64,000 bases of DNA, from NCBI RefSeq assembly GCF_000715075.1, contig NC_134097.1:71085190-71149189 (forward strand), in the 5' to 3' direction. The translations under genes were made by a program, and so were the position numbers. The notes below the pieces were generated by a model. The model saw nothing but the letters and a program-made list of their open reading frames with translations, made no database searches and was not told where the DNA came from. Shown in pieces: positions 34,028 through 46,760 of the stretch (within the stretch, counting starts at the first letter, position 1; each line of letters begins with the position of its first letter). Source of the stretch: Nicotiana tabacum. Lineage: Eukaryota > Streptophyta > Magnoliopsida > Solanales > Solanaceae.

Positions 34028-34687
34028 AATAGATATCTTATTGAAACTGCTCGTACCCTACTCATACAGTCTCATGTTCCGTTGCGTTTTTGGAGGGATG
34101 CAGTTCTTACATCTTGCTATCTTATTAATCATATGCCATCTTCAGCTATCCAGAATCAAGTTCCATTCTCTGTCCCGTTTTCTCACTTATCTTTGTTCTC
34201 TCTTCCACCCCGTGTCTTTGGGAGCACGTGTTTTGTTCATAACCTTACTCCAGGAAAAGATAAGTTAGCTCCTCGTGCTCTTAAATGTGTATTTCTGGGT
34301 TACTCGAGAACTCAAAAGGGGTATCAATGCTATTCTCCTGACCTCCAGCAGTACTTTATGTCCGCTGATGTTACCTTCTTTGAAACCCAATCATACTTCA
34401 CAAGTCCAGGTAATCACTTAGATATTTTTGAGGTGCTACCAGTTCCATCTTTTGGAGATTCAGTCACTATCTCCCATTCATCTTCCTCTACAACTCCAGC
34501 TCCACCACCTATAGCTCCAGTTCCACTACCTAAAGCTCCAGTTTCACCACCTAGTCCAGTTCAACCTTCTACAACTCCACCACCTAGTCCAGTGCAACCT
34601 TTTGCAGCTCCACCACTCCTGACTTATCATCATCGTCCACGTGTAGCATCAGGCCCATCAGATTCACATCCTGCACCACCCTGCTAA
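34028..34687 (+). pseudogene. Copia integrase C-terminal part
   Basis: The frame shows [55 protein letters not shown] and then a long proline-rich linker ([20 protein letters not shown]) that separates integrase from RT in this family. The ORF itself is open from 33851, but the part before about 34028 is not copia-like, so the ATG at 33851 is not a true start. Confidence 0.85.
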
Positions 34688-34879
34688 TACTGCGGACTTG
34701 TCTCATCTTAATCAAACGATTACACTACGGAAAGTTATATGGTCTACACTTAATCCTAATCCCTATTATGTCGGTTTAAGTTACCATCGTCTGTCATCAC
34801 CCTATTATGCATTTGTATCATCTTTGTCCTCTGTTTCCATCCCTAAGTCTACAGGTGAAGCATTGTCTCATCCAGGATG

Positions 34880-36240
34880 ACGACAAGATATGATTGACGA
34901 GATGTTTGCTTTACATATGAGTGGTACTTAGGAGCTTGTTCCTCTTCCTTCGAGTAAATCGGCTGTTAGTTGACGCTGGGTGTATCCAGTCAAAGTTGGT
35001 CTAGATGGCTAGGTTGATAGACTTAAGGATCGTCTTGTTGCCAAAGGGTATACTCAGATATTTTGGCTCGATTACAGTGATACTTTCTCTCTCGTGGCTA
35101 AAATAGCATCAGTCCGCCTTTTTTTTATCTATGGCTGCTGTTCGCCATTGACTTCTCTATCAGTTGGACATTAAGAATGCTTTTCTTCACGGTGACCTTG
35201 AGGAAGAGGTTTATATAGAGCAACCACCCGATTTTGTTGCTCAGGGGGAGTCTAGTGGCCTTGTGTGTCGGTTGCGCCGATCCCTCTATGGTCTAAAGCA
35301 GTCTCCTCGAGCCTGGTTGGTAAGTTCAGCATAGTTATTTAGGATTTTGGCATTACTCTTAGTGAAGACGATCACTCTGTGTTTTATCGACATTCTGCTT
35401 CAAATCTTTGTATTTATCTGGTGGTTTATGTTGATGATATTGTTATTACCGACAATTATCAGGATGGTATTACTAAGTTGAAACAACATCTTTTTCAGCA
35501 CTTTCAGACTAAGGACCTAGGCAGATTAAAGCATTTTTTAGGTATTGAGGTCGCTCAATCTAACTCATGTATTGTGATCTCATAATGGAAGTATACCTTA
35601 GACATTCTTGAGGAGACAGTAATGACAGGCTGTAGACCTATTGACATTCTGATGGATCCGAATTCTAAACTTCTACAAGCGCAGGGGGAGCCACTTAGCG
35701 ATCCTACAAGATATAGACGACTGGTTGGTTAATTAAATTACCTCACATTGATTAGATCTGATATTTCCTTTCCTGTTAGTGTTATAAGTTAGTTTATGGA
35801 TTCTCCCTGTGATAGTCATTGGGATGCAGTTGTCCGCATTCTTCGATATATAAAATCAGCTTCAGGCAAAAGACTATTGTTTGAGGATCGAGACCATAAG
35901 CAGATCGTTGGATACTTAGATGCTGATTGGGCATGATCACCTTTTGATAGACGTTCTGCATTTAGATATTGTGTTTTAGTAGGAGGTAACTTGGTGTCTT
36001 GGAAGAGCAAGAAACAGAATGTCGTTGCTCGATCTAGTGCAAAAGCAGAATATCGAGCAATGGCTACGGCAAAATGTGAGCTAGATTGGGTCAAACAGTT
36101 GCTCAAGGAGTTGAAATTTGGTGAGATCATCCAAATGGAACTTGTGTGTGATAATCAAGCTACCCTTCATATTGCATCGAATCCGGTGTTCCATGAGAGA
36201 ACTAAACATATTGGGATTGACTGTCACTTCGTCTGAGAAA
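34880..36240 (+). pseudogene. Copia reverse transcriptase and RNase H, broken
   Basis: Pieces in order: [20 protein letters not shown] near 35165, then [20 protein letters not shown] (35379-35585), which includes the YVDD catalytic box. After frameshifts follow MDSPCDSHWDAV (about 35795) and the RNase [21 protein letters not shown] with ELVCDNQATLHIASNP (35991-36236). Stops interrupt at several points, so no functional polyprotein is expected. Confidence 0.85.
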
Positions 36241-36390
36241 AGATACTCTCAGGAGATATTACTACAAAATTTGTGAAGTCGAATGATCAGCTTGCAGATA
36301 TTTTCAACAAGTCCCTCACCGGTCCTCGTATTAGTTATATATGTAACAAGCTCGGTGCATATGATTTGTATGCACCAGCTTGAGGGGGAG

Positions 36391-36540
36391 TGTTAGAATA
36401 GCTTTGTGAATATGTATATAATTAGTTCGAGTCCTGTATGGAATAGGAGTAGGTTATATATATTATGTGTACTTATAAATAGGATTCATTGCATTGCAAT
36501 TAACATCAATTAATAATATTTTCTTCCGTGCTTTCTCACA
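36391..36540 (+). repeat. Copia 3' LTR (150 bp)
   Basis: It starts tgttagaata directly after the polypurine tract ending gggggag at 36390, and ends ccgtgctttctcaca. The end is the complement of tgtgagaaagcacgg at 12267. Confidence 0.85.
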
Positions 36541-37570
36541 GTTTTTATCACAAGAAATTGAAATCCCTTCAAGTCTTTTTTCATCTTTTAAAAGTTCAAT
36601 CAATCGTGATATGTGAAAGTCACACTCAAGTGAGAGGTGATGCAAGTAAAAGTTTTTGACACAGCCAGTTTGTGGTGAAAGAAACTTATGCAAAATGATT
36701 CTTTTTCAATACATTAAAACTCAATACCATGGGCAAAGACCATAAACATTTAGATCAAAAGAAAGGAGATATAAAGACTTCATAAAGATCTCCATCACTT
36801 TGAATATAAACAAAGAAAGAACGAAGGAGAAGAAGGAAAAAGGAAAAAGGATAAAACAAGCGACGGGAAAAGAAAAAAAAGTGAGAAATAGGTCTCTAAT
36901 GCTGGCTAAGGAAAGAATTCTTTTTTTTTCAAATTATATACAAAAGGGGTAAATTGGGTAAGGAGGTAAAATATATGTCAATTTTGATAGCATTGTTGCA
37001 CCAACCGGATAAGACCTCTATATCCAAATCGAGCTGTCCAGCTACCGCTCCCTATTATCAACCACAGAAGGAGCATCTATGATGATTCTTCCGAGTGCCG
37101 TAGAGGAATCTGTGGCTGGATTGAATCTTTCACGATGGAAATACATTCTTCCCCCAACTTTCCAACATAGGGGGCTAGCTTGCTTCCAGTGGGATAATCA
37201 AAGTAATTTTATCTTTATTTAAAGAATCATGTGAATATGAATTTTGGTCAGTACTTTATCCATTATCACAGCACAATCAACTCCAGTGACCTCAATCGCC
37301 CAAACATCACAATCAACCACCACCACCTCCGGTGAATAGTGATTGCCACTACCATTTACTTCTATCACCATCTTTTACTACGCAATTCTCACCCCACAAT
37401 CATTAGCTTGGCCACGACCATGAAAATGCTATTGTCAAACTATCATTAATACCACTTTGCAATCATTAGCCTACCGCTAGCACTATAAGTTGGCATGGCT
37501 GCGAGTTTTTAGTGTGTCAATAAATAAATAGTTTCTGAAAATGTCACTTAAATTAAGATTTTCTATAATG
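36541..37570. other. Intergenic, no feature recognised
   Basis: AT-rich sequence with an A/G-rich tract at 36740-36900. I see no domain, repeat termini or tandem structure. Confidence 0.5.
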
Positions 37571-38179
37571 TTTATTGATATATATAAGTGTTTACCCTCA
37601 AAATCGGATAACAATTAAATTTATACGCAGTTTTAAGGATACATGATATAACTTGACACAAATTTAGAAAATAGATTATTATTGAAATCAATGACAGAAA
37701 AGTGAATGCAAACAACACAAGTTAAATAGTGTTAGCCTTGAAGGTTAGTCACCCTCGAGTCAAAAAATGCCTCAATCGATGTCAGAACAGAATAACAAGA
37801 TAATAAGAACCAGAAATAATAGTGTATTACATTTGGTGCGTGTTACAATATGTATTACAAAGAATCAGACTCCCTTTATATAATAGGGGAGTCCTACTTT
37901 GGGTACAATCCTATAAAAGGTAAGGAATCTCATGATTTGCTAATTAATCAGCTTCTCATTGATATGTGACGAGATTACCGTCATGATATCCGATCGGTTG
38001 CAGATATTTCGGCCTTCTGTTACTTGGTACGATAATGTTTCCTCGAGCTTAATTGGAGTCGGGGTCGGTCCTGAAAGCAGTCACGGGCTCGATGATCTTT
38101 GACGACGCATGTTCTGATTTCGTACCTTGGTTCGATGGAACACGGGGTCAATCCTATATCTATCACGCCTCAGTCCCGA
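37571..38179 (+). repeat. LTR fragment of a Tat-like gypsy family
   Basis: The phrase tgtttaccctcaaaatcggataacaattaaatttatacg resembles tgtttaccttgaaaatggtaattacaattagattt at 39852. Both are followed by gcctcgag-type and 'cctttatata...ggg' sequences. I infer two LTRs or LTR pieces of one family. This one is cut at 38180 by the start of a different LTR. Confidence 0.45.
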
Positions 38180-39800
38180 TGTCACGACCCAACCCGATGG
38201 GCTACGATGGGCACCCGGTACCTTACTTAACCGAGTACCGACGTAACGTATCTTTTCGTATCATGTTATCATAGGTAAATTAGACAAAAAGGATGCCGTA
38301 GGATAACTAGAATAAAACATGTAATACCAACTTCTACATAACACATATGGGCCTAAAAGACCAAAAATGATCACTCGTATACTAAATATAGGTCGACAAG
38401 GCCATACAAACTTTCACGTGCATGACATCTGTCTACAAGCCTCTAAGAATACATAATATCATAAAGGTCGGGAAAAGGTCTTGCCATTCCAATCAATACA
38501 TGTACAAATCATACTGACCAAAGAAGCAACTTCGGAGCAAATGGAGCACACCAACACCTTCCGCTGAGCTGATAGCCTACTTGGAGGGCTCTCATCCTAT
38601 CTATCGGTACCTGCGGGCATGAAATGCAGTGTCCCTAGGAAAAAGGGACGTCAGTACGAATAATGTACCGAGTATGTACGACACATAAATAAGTATATAA
38701 AAGACATGGAAGAAACATGGAGTAAATGACTCAACCTGTAAGTCTGGATAACTCTGTAAATCATGAAATAATTATAGTGTCATGCATATGCATATGAATG
38801 TCATGTCGTGCATAAGTACACGTGTTCATAACGTCATCAAGCCTCTGAGGGCATCCCATCATATCATCTCGGCCATTGTGGGCAAAATTATCAACGTATA
38901 CCAGCTGATAAGGTGGTGGTGCGTATATTACACCATAACCTTTTCTATATCCCATATACATATATATACATATATATACACTTATATAACACCATCTGGC
39001 CATGGGTCAATGTGCATGTATAAATGCATGAAATGCATATGAAATACGTTAATAAAATCTCTCGGTATGTCATAAGACCATTATGCCTCTGATTAATATC
39101 ATGAAATAAACTTTACCAACTTATGTATTTTTAAGACCCATGAACAGATGACAGAATAATATGACACATGGGAGAATAAGAATATACACATTTCTAGCAT
39201 TTCTACGAATATAGTAATTTATGGAAGTTGTGCATTTGTTCGTTTAGTTTGTGTCGTATAGATCATGCTAAAAGAAAGAAAGGATAGCCTTAACATACCT
39301 AAACCGATTCTCTTTTTCTTTTGTGAAAACATGCAGCGGAGGATCGAAGTAGGGAAGAATCTGTATGATATTCTTGAGAAAGATTGTACCGGACTTTCTT
39401 TGACTTAGCATTTCATGTTGGACCTTGTAGTATTTCAGAGAAATCTCACGTTGGACATTGCCATTTCTCTTTTAATAATGTAAGAATTCTATTTTACTTA
39501 ATCTTAGAAGAAGTTCAACGCATCCAAATTTCACTACGAATTCAGAGATGAATTTCTTGATTTTCTTTTGAAATCTATCTAGAACTACCTGAAATTATCT
39601 ATGCAATGCGATTTTTTTTTACAATTAAAGACCTTTCAAAATGTTTGGAGAAAGGATACTCGAAAGGAAAAGTTGTTTCACTCGCTAGATATCTCTAGCA
39701 ACACTTTAAGAAGATGGATGTGATATTTCACACCACCTTTGATATCATGAACGATTGTATAGTTCAGATAACGAGTGTCCTTTATGTATCAAAACTCTAA
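38180..39800 (-). repeat. Chromovirus-type LTR, minus strand
   Basis: It starts tgtcacgacccaacccgatg. The reverse complement, catcgggttgggtcgtgaca, corresponds to the LTR ends ...accggggtcgtgaca at 47394 and 56815. It is therefore the 3' end of a related gypsy LTR in reverse. The right border is not defined; no internal region follows, so it may be a solo LTR. It contains a short tatacatata microsatellite at about 38950-38985. Confidence 0.5.
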
Positions 39801-40953
39801 TAGTGTAAGGAAAATTATGCCCAAAAAAAAATAATAAATACATTTGACATTTGTTTACCTTGAAAATGGTAATTACAATTAGATTTGATTTTGTAGTTCT
39901 AAAAATATGTGATTTATTTTTATGCTAGTTATTAGGCAATAGATGTTAAGTGAAAGGTTAGAAAATAAGACAATAGCTTGTAGACAGTGTGGTAATCAAA
40001 CCGAATGGCTGGAAATCAGGGCCTCGAGCTTGCGTATACGGGGTCTCAAGGTCGAGTCGGATGCCCGACTGAGGGCAGTTGATGGAGGATTGACAGTTAT
40101 GATAAATTTGATGGCAGCTCTTTATGACCAATAATGAGCAATAAATGAAGAATAATTAATGAAATGTAATAAATATAAGCAAGACGATAAGTGTAAGCAA
40201 TAGGATCAAATAGAGAGTATGTTTGAGTTAGAGAGCAGAGAATGTTCTTGTATTGAATGTAGTGTGTAGTGTATTGTGACTTGTCTTACAAAATTACAAG
40301 GATCCCCTTTATATATGAGGGAAAATTCCATCATAGTACAAATGCATTTATTACAAAGATATGGGGCTGGTACAACCATTTAATGCCATGATACGAGTTT
40401 GAACTAGCCTAATGGACTTTGTCAGCTCTAGTCACATGCCTTGGGAACTTCGCATCGATCCACCATAGCCGCTGGTTTGCACTACCCCGAGGTCGATCAT
40501 TGTGAACCCTCGGGGTCGAAACCCCGAGCTGAGCTTCGAGCCTTCTGGGGGCGGTCTTTTCGAGGCGCCTTAATGATCACAAAATCGAACCACTAATTTT
40601 TACCGTATATAGATAGTCCCTGCGTTTCCTAGAATAAAATGATAGGAAACGATTTTGAACTCCTACTTCATAGGCACTACCACCATCACGTCATCTTATC
40701 AGAGCATTAAATGCCAAAACTCAAAAAGCTGCGCAAGGGTCGCTGTTAACACGACTATCGAGAAGCCCACGAACTGCTATTGGTTCATCCTTTCTGCTGC
40801 CCATATGGCTTCTATAAATACCTCAATCGTTTAGTGATTCACACTTTTACAACATCTTCAAACTTTCAGAGCCAAGGTCATCCCTTTTCACATTCTTCTT
40901 TCTTTTGTTCTTGGTTCCTCACTTCCTTTATCAGAAAGACCTTTCCATCACCA
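39801..40953 (+). repeat. LTR and leader of a Tat/Ogre-like gypsy element
   Basis: This AT-rich then GC-rich sequence contains the palindromic cctcggggtcgaaaccccgag at about 40512-40532 and a TATA-like ttctataaata at about 40810. It leads into the ATG at 40954. Position before a gag-like frame suggests 5' LTR and leader. No primer-binding site was recognised. Confidence 0.4.
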
Positions 40954-42205
40954 TGGCTAGAACATCTAAAACAGTGCCTCGAAAAGAGGGTTCTGCCTCT
41001 TTGTCTCGAATATCCAAGGGCAAACCCAAAGTGGCCCCCACAGTTGAACAGTGTACCCCCCACCGAGTTTGATACCGTGAATGATTTTTCTATCGATAGA
41101 CCCTCATCTATGCCGGGCCGATGCGAACACATGTCCCGGTATATTAGCATCGTGACTAATATACAAAAAGTGAGGGAAGACTGTCAATGGAAGAAGATAG
41201 TGCTAGTTGAGATTCCCAAACCTAACGAAAGCATAACAGACCACAAGGCTGGCTTTCTTCATGTATATACATACCCATTCACTTTGGGTCCCATCGATTC
41301 TTCAGATCCATCTTCCCCGGCGATAGATCCGATTATTCTCGACTTCTATCATAAGTATCAAGTGACCCTTGGCCAAATATATCCATCTATTTGGAGGATA
41401 GCCTACATGCTCCGTTATTTTTTCAACAAGGTCAACAGTATGACATTTACCCTCAACCACTTGATTAGACTATATATCCCTCGTCTCTTTCGAGGTCTGA
41501 TCAAGCTGCACCCTCGATTCACAAAGCCATTTTTCTCGAGCATTAATGAGAACAAGGATTGAGGGTGGATGATCAGGTTTGTCCGAGTGAGGACCTCGGA
41601 CATCATCCCGGTCAAAAGGATGCCATTCCCGGAGAAGTGGAATATGGAGCGTAAGTGCCTCTCCCTTGAACATGCTTTACTGTCTTCTTACTTTCTTCTT
41701 AAGAAATGATCTTCCCTTTGTTTATGCAGCTACCGTTTGGTATCCCAAAGCGGTCCAGGACCTGTCGGGTTGGATTAGGCAATTGAATACTTCGTTCCCT
41801 TATCTCAAGCGTTCTTGGCCCGACTTGGCTAAAACGCGGTGGCCGGCCAAGAATCACGGTAAGCCTTTTGTTGCCGCCTATAAAATGTTTCAATATCCTT
41901 TTCACACACCCTCCGTGTTGAAAAGCTTTGAGTATTATGTTTGTACAGACCTTGGGGATAGAGTTCTGATGAGACCGCCTCCCAACAGCGAGGAAGAGAC
42001 CTCGAAGCCCGATAAGGATAAGAAGAGGAAGAAAGAGGTGGCTGCTGAATCTCTTATGTCAAAGAAGCCCAAATAACACAGGCCTCGAGCTGATGCCAAG
42101 GTTTCGACTCTAGCTTCTAGGGCAAGTCCTGGTACTGAGGATGAAGATGACGATGATGATGAGAACCCTTTGGAACAAAGGCCGAGGTCGGGCACGGATA
42201 CCCCG
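40954..42205 (+). pseudogene. Tat/Ogre-type ORF1/gag-like region, frameshifted and truncated
   Basis: Starting at 40954 the frame reads MARTSKTVPRKEGSASLSR, then shifts near 41065 to a frame open until 41562. That frame has YTYPFTLGPIDSS, DFYHKYQVTLGQIYPSIWR and NHLIRLYIPRLFRG. Further parts follow at 41666-42076, ending in a lysine-rich DKDKKRKKEVAAE block. I recognise this as a protein commonly found in nightshade Tat/Ogre-like elements; its role is not known to me. The sequence stops at 42205, where the LTR of another element begins. Confidence 0.6.
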
Positions 42206-44436
42206 TGTCGCGCCCCCTTCTTCCCCCTCCGTCGGAGAGGAGTTTCCGGGTTTTGATATTCATGAGGTGTAATGACTCATTTCCTCTTTGGGAAATGGGT
42301 ATTTTGAAGAGTCGCCACCTAATAGTTTAAGGCGCATTATGACACCTATAGAGTTCATTTACGACTATGTTTGATAACCAAATATTGGGTAAGGGCTAGA
42401 AATTATCCTAAGGGGAAGGTGTTAGACACCGCTTAGGATGCACTAGTGTGGTTCCCGGCCAGATAGTTTTTGTGAATTTGTGCAATTAGCAAGTAAACAA
42501 GTAAGGCTCAAGTAAGAGGGATTTAAGTTAAACACACATGCGTTTGAAACAATTATTGAAAGGCAAGGTTTGAAAGAGTTATAGACTAAACATGATTGTA
42601 AAAAGTTAAATGGGGTCCTAGGTTTGTTTATAATATGGATCACCTCAATGCAATACCCGGTATGACACTCCTTAGAAGAGGGGATACATGTGGTATTAGC
42701 GCACCGATCATCATATCCATATCTACCCTTCCCATCCCATTAAGGTATTAAAGCGCAGATTGGTCTCAACCTCTATTGCATGCTATTACCCGTCCCATTA
42801 CTATTAGTCTCGGAGGAGTTTAGGACTACTATTCCTATAAGAGGGAGGGTTTTTAGGGTGACTCTTAGGTTTAATGGTAAAAGGATAAGGCGACATACAA
42901 AAACACGAAGGACTGCATTTTGAAGGGGCAGCATATAAACAATTAGAGGGCTCATGTATACCTCCGCAAACAATGCATATAAATAGCATAACTTAAACAC
43001 AGTTAAGGTCTGAGTTTTAAAAATCCTAACGCAGAGTTTGAGTCAGAACCAGATTCATTATATAACTTAGAAAAAAAGTCCAAATCAGGCCTGCCTGCTG
43101 GTTGTAGTAGTTGGTAATTAACAAAGACAGTTCTAGTTTTATTTAAGTAGTTACCTAAGGCTTGCCTAGGCGTAATAATGATATCCTATGAGCATGATAT
43201 CTATATGGATTAGGAATGCAGTAGAGCAATGATTAATTTTAAACAGGCGATTTGAATCCTATAGGCATGCTTTCTAATGATATTGATTAATGCGAAAAAA
43301 GTAGGCTATTTAATTTGATTCAGACAAGCACGAGCCAAACTAATTTTTAACTAAAACTGGTTTTAGACCTTATAGGCATGATTTCTATTACAGTTGATTT
43401 TAAATCCTATAGGCATGGTATCTAATTATTGAAAGCTAACTTTTAACCTTATAGGCATGATCTCTACTGTTAAAGCCATTTAGACCCTATAGACATAGTT
43501 TCTAATTGTGAAAGTAAAGCATGCAAAATTTATTTTAAATCAGAGCAGATCCTATTGGCATGATATCTAACAGGCCATGTTTGGAATCAAAATAGACCCT
43601 ATAGTCATGTTATCTACCCAGTTTACCCACAACATACAACTATCCGCCCTTTTCACTAATCACCCCATAACTGTTTTACAACTTATTACAACCCAAATAA
43701 TTGAATTACAAAAGAAGTGTAGAAATAAGAAACTACAACCAACATAAGCCTGATCTTGACTTCCTCTCTGAGTTATGTAATAGACCACTTCAAGGCCAAT
43801 ATTTCAAATCCTTTCTCATACCTGGGTGTGTCAAAGTTCCCTAAGACCTTGAGGGATATCGGGCAGTGCTCACACCCAGATTTACATAACTAGACAGAAT
43901 TAGTGTAGTATGGAAGGGCCAGCCCTTATGTGTCCAAGTTCAGAGGGAGCTCAAGGGTCCCAAGGCAAGGCTCACACAAGAGGGGCAGAACCTAGATTCT
44001 AATAGTATAGTGGAAGTGCATAACATAGTTGAAAGAGATTTATTTTAAAAGCTGGACTAACAGTCTATTTTTAAAAGTAATTGGTAACAGAGGTAACTCA
44101 AATCAGTTGCAGCAGTAAAACTCATAACTACACAGAATCAGTAGTCATACAAAAAAGGTCAAGGGATTTTGGGGATACATTGTCTGTAAGCACATGACCC
44201 TGGTAGGGGCCTAGCTGGGACATGCACAACAATATCTGATTCTGGCATGCCCACAAACCAGCCAAAAGAACACAAACACATAGAGGGGATATGAGGGTTT
44301 GAGATTCATAAGGCAGAAAGTTCACAACAAGTGACTAACAGAGTATGCTTCAAAAAAACATGCATAGGGGAAGCCTTAATAGAAGGGGAAAGGGAACATA
44401 GTACAACATGCTAGTAATATAATTGGACTACAGAAA
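42206..44436 (-). repeat. Long LTR of a minus-strand Tat-like gypsy element, left part
   Basis: It begins tgtcgcgcccccttcttccc on the + strand (the LTR 3' end on the minus strand) and is interrupted at 44437 by a chromovirus insertion. It resumes at 56821 and ends at 59186 with ggtatcaaca. The two parts sum to about 4.6 kb, long but within what is known for Tat/Ogre elements. The left part contains about eight recurrences of 'cctataggcatg' (43250-43620). Confidence 0.6.
43250..43620 (+). repeat. Dispersed short motif 'cctataggcatg' array
   Basis: The phrase (a/t)ccttataggcatg(a/g)t(a/t)tct and near variants occur about every 50-60 bp, for example at about 43256, 43370, 43408, 43446, 43487, 43549 and 43594. 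Spacing and neighbours are degenerate. It lies inside the Tat-like LTR. Confidence 0.6.
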
Positions 44437-45124
44437 TGTGACGACCCGGCCGATCGTCTTAAGAATTAATGCTCTGATCCCCTATTAACTGCTTTCCCCA
44501 AGTTTAATTCTGCTAATTTGATTCGCCGGGATGTTCGGTTGTGAGTTTCGGAGAGTTTTGGGACACTTAGTCCCTAAATGAGAGTTTAAGTATTGGAAAG
44601 TTGACCGTAGTCGGAAGAGTGTGAAGACGTCCTCGGAATGGAAATCCGATGATTCTGTTAGCTCCATTGGGTGATTTTGGGGTTAGGAGCATGTTCGGAA
44701 TATGTTTTGGAGGTCCGTAGCTAATTTAGGCTTGAAATACCGAAAGTTGAAATTTTGGAAGTTTACGGTTCGATAGTGAGATTTGGATTTGAGGGTCGAA
44801 ATGGAATTCTGAGATTTGCAGTAGTTCCGTTATACCATTTTGGGTGTGCGTGCAAAGTTTTAGGTCATTCAGACGAGGTTTGGTAGATATCTTGATCGAA
44901 AATGTGTTTTTAGAGTTTTTGGAAATTTTAAGCTTGAATTTGACGAAAAATAGGTGTTTTGATGTTGTTTATGGAATTTCGAAGGTTGGAACAAGTTTGA
45001 ATGATGTTATAGGATATGTTCGTAGGTTTGGTTGAGGTCATGGAGGCCTCGGGTGTGTTTCGGATGCTCAACGGGTCATTTTGAGTTGTTAAAAAGTTGC
45101 AGAAATTCAGGTTCAGGTGTTGCA

Positions 45125-45475
45125 GACTTTCCTTCATCGCGATCGCAGCCATCCATTCGCAATCGCATAGTGTAATTTCGGAGGGGGCCCAATTACTTCT
45201 TCGCAATTGCATCACTTGACTCACGATCGCATAGCACTGCCTCATTCCTCTTTCGCGTTCGCAGCTGCCCCTTTGTGTTCTCGTAGTAGAAACTGAGCCG
45301 GTGGCTCAGTAGCCCAATTTCTTCTTCGCGTTCGCGTGTCCTCAACCGCGATCGCGTAAGGCCATCTCTTCCTCTTTCGCGATCGCGTACCTCCTGTCGC
45401 GTTCGCGTAGGCCATTTCCTGGAGCCTTCATTTTTACTCTTCGCGATCGTAGGCCTTCTTTCGCGATCGCGATGT
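45125..45475 (+). repeat. Cluster of cgcgatcgc / cgcgttcgc motifs in the LTR
   Basis: The palindrome gcgatcgc occurs at least four times in this stretch (about 45138, 45350, 45379, 45464), with variants cgcgttcgc, cgcaatcgc and cacgatcgc between them. The corresponding part of the other LTR (54685-55020) shows the same cluster with base changes. Confidence 0.75.
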
Positions 45476-46374
45476 ACAATACACCTGGGCAGATATAAGA
45501 TTTCAAAATCGAGGGTTTAGCCATTTTTATCAAAACTTAAGCTTGGGAGCTCGGAGTTGAGCGAGATTTTGAGGGATTTTCAGAGAAATAGATTGGATCA
45601 CGATTCTAAACTCCTTTTTGTTTGTAACCCACTAATCTAAGCATGAATTACTCCTTTAATTTCGGATTTTGAATGAAAATTTGATAAAACTTCTTAGGCT
45701 GAGTTATTGGGTTTTGATAGGGCATTTGACATCGGATTTGGATAATTTTAGTATGGTTGGACTCTTGAGAGTACGAGTTTTCTGGAAATATAAATTTCAC
45801 TCGATTCCGAGACGTGGGCCCTAGGGACGTTTTGGCCATTTTACATTATTTTGCGTATTAGCTTAGAATTTTATTATAGAATCAACTTCTTGAAGTATTA
45901 TTTACATTATGAAATGGAATTGAATAGATTTGGGCCATTTGGAGTCGGATACTCGTGGCAAAAGCGTGGTTTCTAGTTGATTTTGAGCCGGTTTGATATA
46001 AGTGGCTTGTCTAACCTTGTGTGGGGGACCTTCCCCTTAGGATTGGTATGTTTGGTAATTGAATTGCCTTGTGTGTGAGGTGATGGGCGCGTACTTGTGC
46101 AAATTGTTGGAAATTCGGTTTTCTTAAAGTATTTATTAGCATGATTCCTTTCCTACTTTATTATACTTGCAAAATTTAGCATGTTGTTAGTTAGAAAGCA
46201 TGTCTAGTTGACTTGAATTGACTATTTGCTTAAATTGCCTTGATTGCACTACGTGAAGCATGTTAGGCTAGAATTACTTGTTTCCTTAATATGAAATTTC
46301 ATTTCTGAATATCTTCTTGCTGTTGCTGCGTATTTACATTGGGACTACGGATGTGAGATTCCGGTAGCTCCCCC

Positions 46375-46760
46375 TTTGTCTGTTTACTTTGGGACTGCGA
46401 GTTAGATTCCCGATAGATCCCCCTGCATATTTACTTTGGGACTGCGGGTTAGATTCCCGATAGATCTCCTTGCATATTTACTTTGGGACTGCGGGTTAGA
46501 TTCCCGATAGATGCCCCTGCACAGTTATATGGAACTACGGGAATGCACCCGATAGATTCACCCAGTGCTGGGTATTTATATTTGGGGACTACGGATCGAG
46601 TTTCCGGTAGATCCCCCACGCACTATGAGTTGTACTACAGGACGGTATCCTGGGAGATCCTTCGGATATATATATATATATGATGGACTACGGGACGGTA
46701 TCCCGGGAGATTCACTGGATATGTAAAGATGAGACTATAGGATGGTATCCTGGGAGATCC
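46375..46760 (+). repeat. Tandem repeat of about 45 bp in the LTR, followed by related units
   Basis: The unit tactttgggactgcgggttagattcccgatagatcc plus spacer occurs at about 46386, 46432 and 46478. Related units with 'ggactacgggacggtatcccgggagat' follow to 46760, with a (ta)n stretch at about 46668-46682. The other LTR (55905-56150) has fewer units, which explains much of the length difference (2958 against 2832 bp). Confidence 0.75.

Larger units (their letters stand above)
34028..36540 (+). mobile_element. 5'-truncated Ty1/copia element with 3' LTR
   Basis: The element starts inside integrase and runs through RT and RNase H to a polypurine tract (gcttgagggggag, about 36378-36390) and an LTR. 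The sequence left of about 34028 is unrelated, so the 5' LTR, gag and protease are missing. Multiple stops and frameshifts break the frame. It is the same family as the copies in introns 11 and 18, here on the + strand, 2.2 kb past the gene. Confidence 0.88.

Noticed and set aside
40780..41562. A 260-residue host protein
   Set aside because: The middle and end match a gag-like protein of Tat/Ogre-type elements; the first part is leader in the wrong frame, with the true ATG at 40954 in another frame.
45125..45475. Cyanobacterial HIP1-like signal or transfer, because the octamer is GCGATCGC
   Set aside because: The motif sits inside a plant gypsy LTR, has many variants, and the surroundings are plant-like. 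The match is coincidental.
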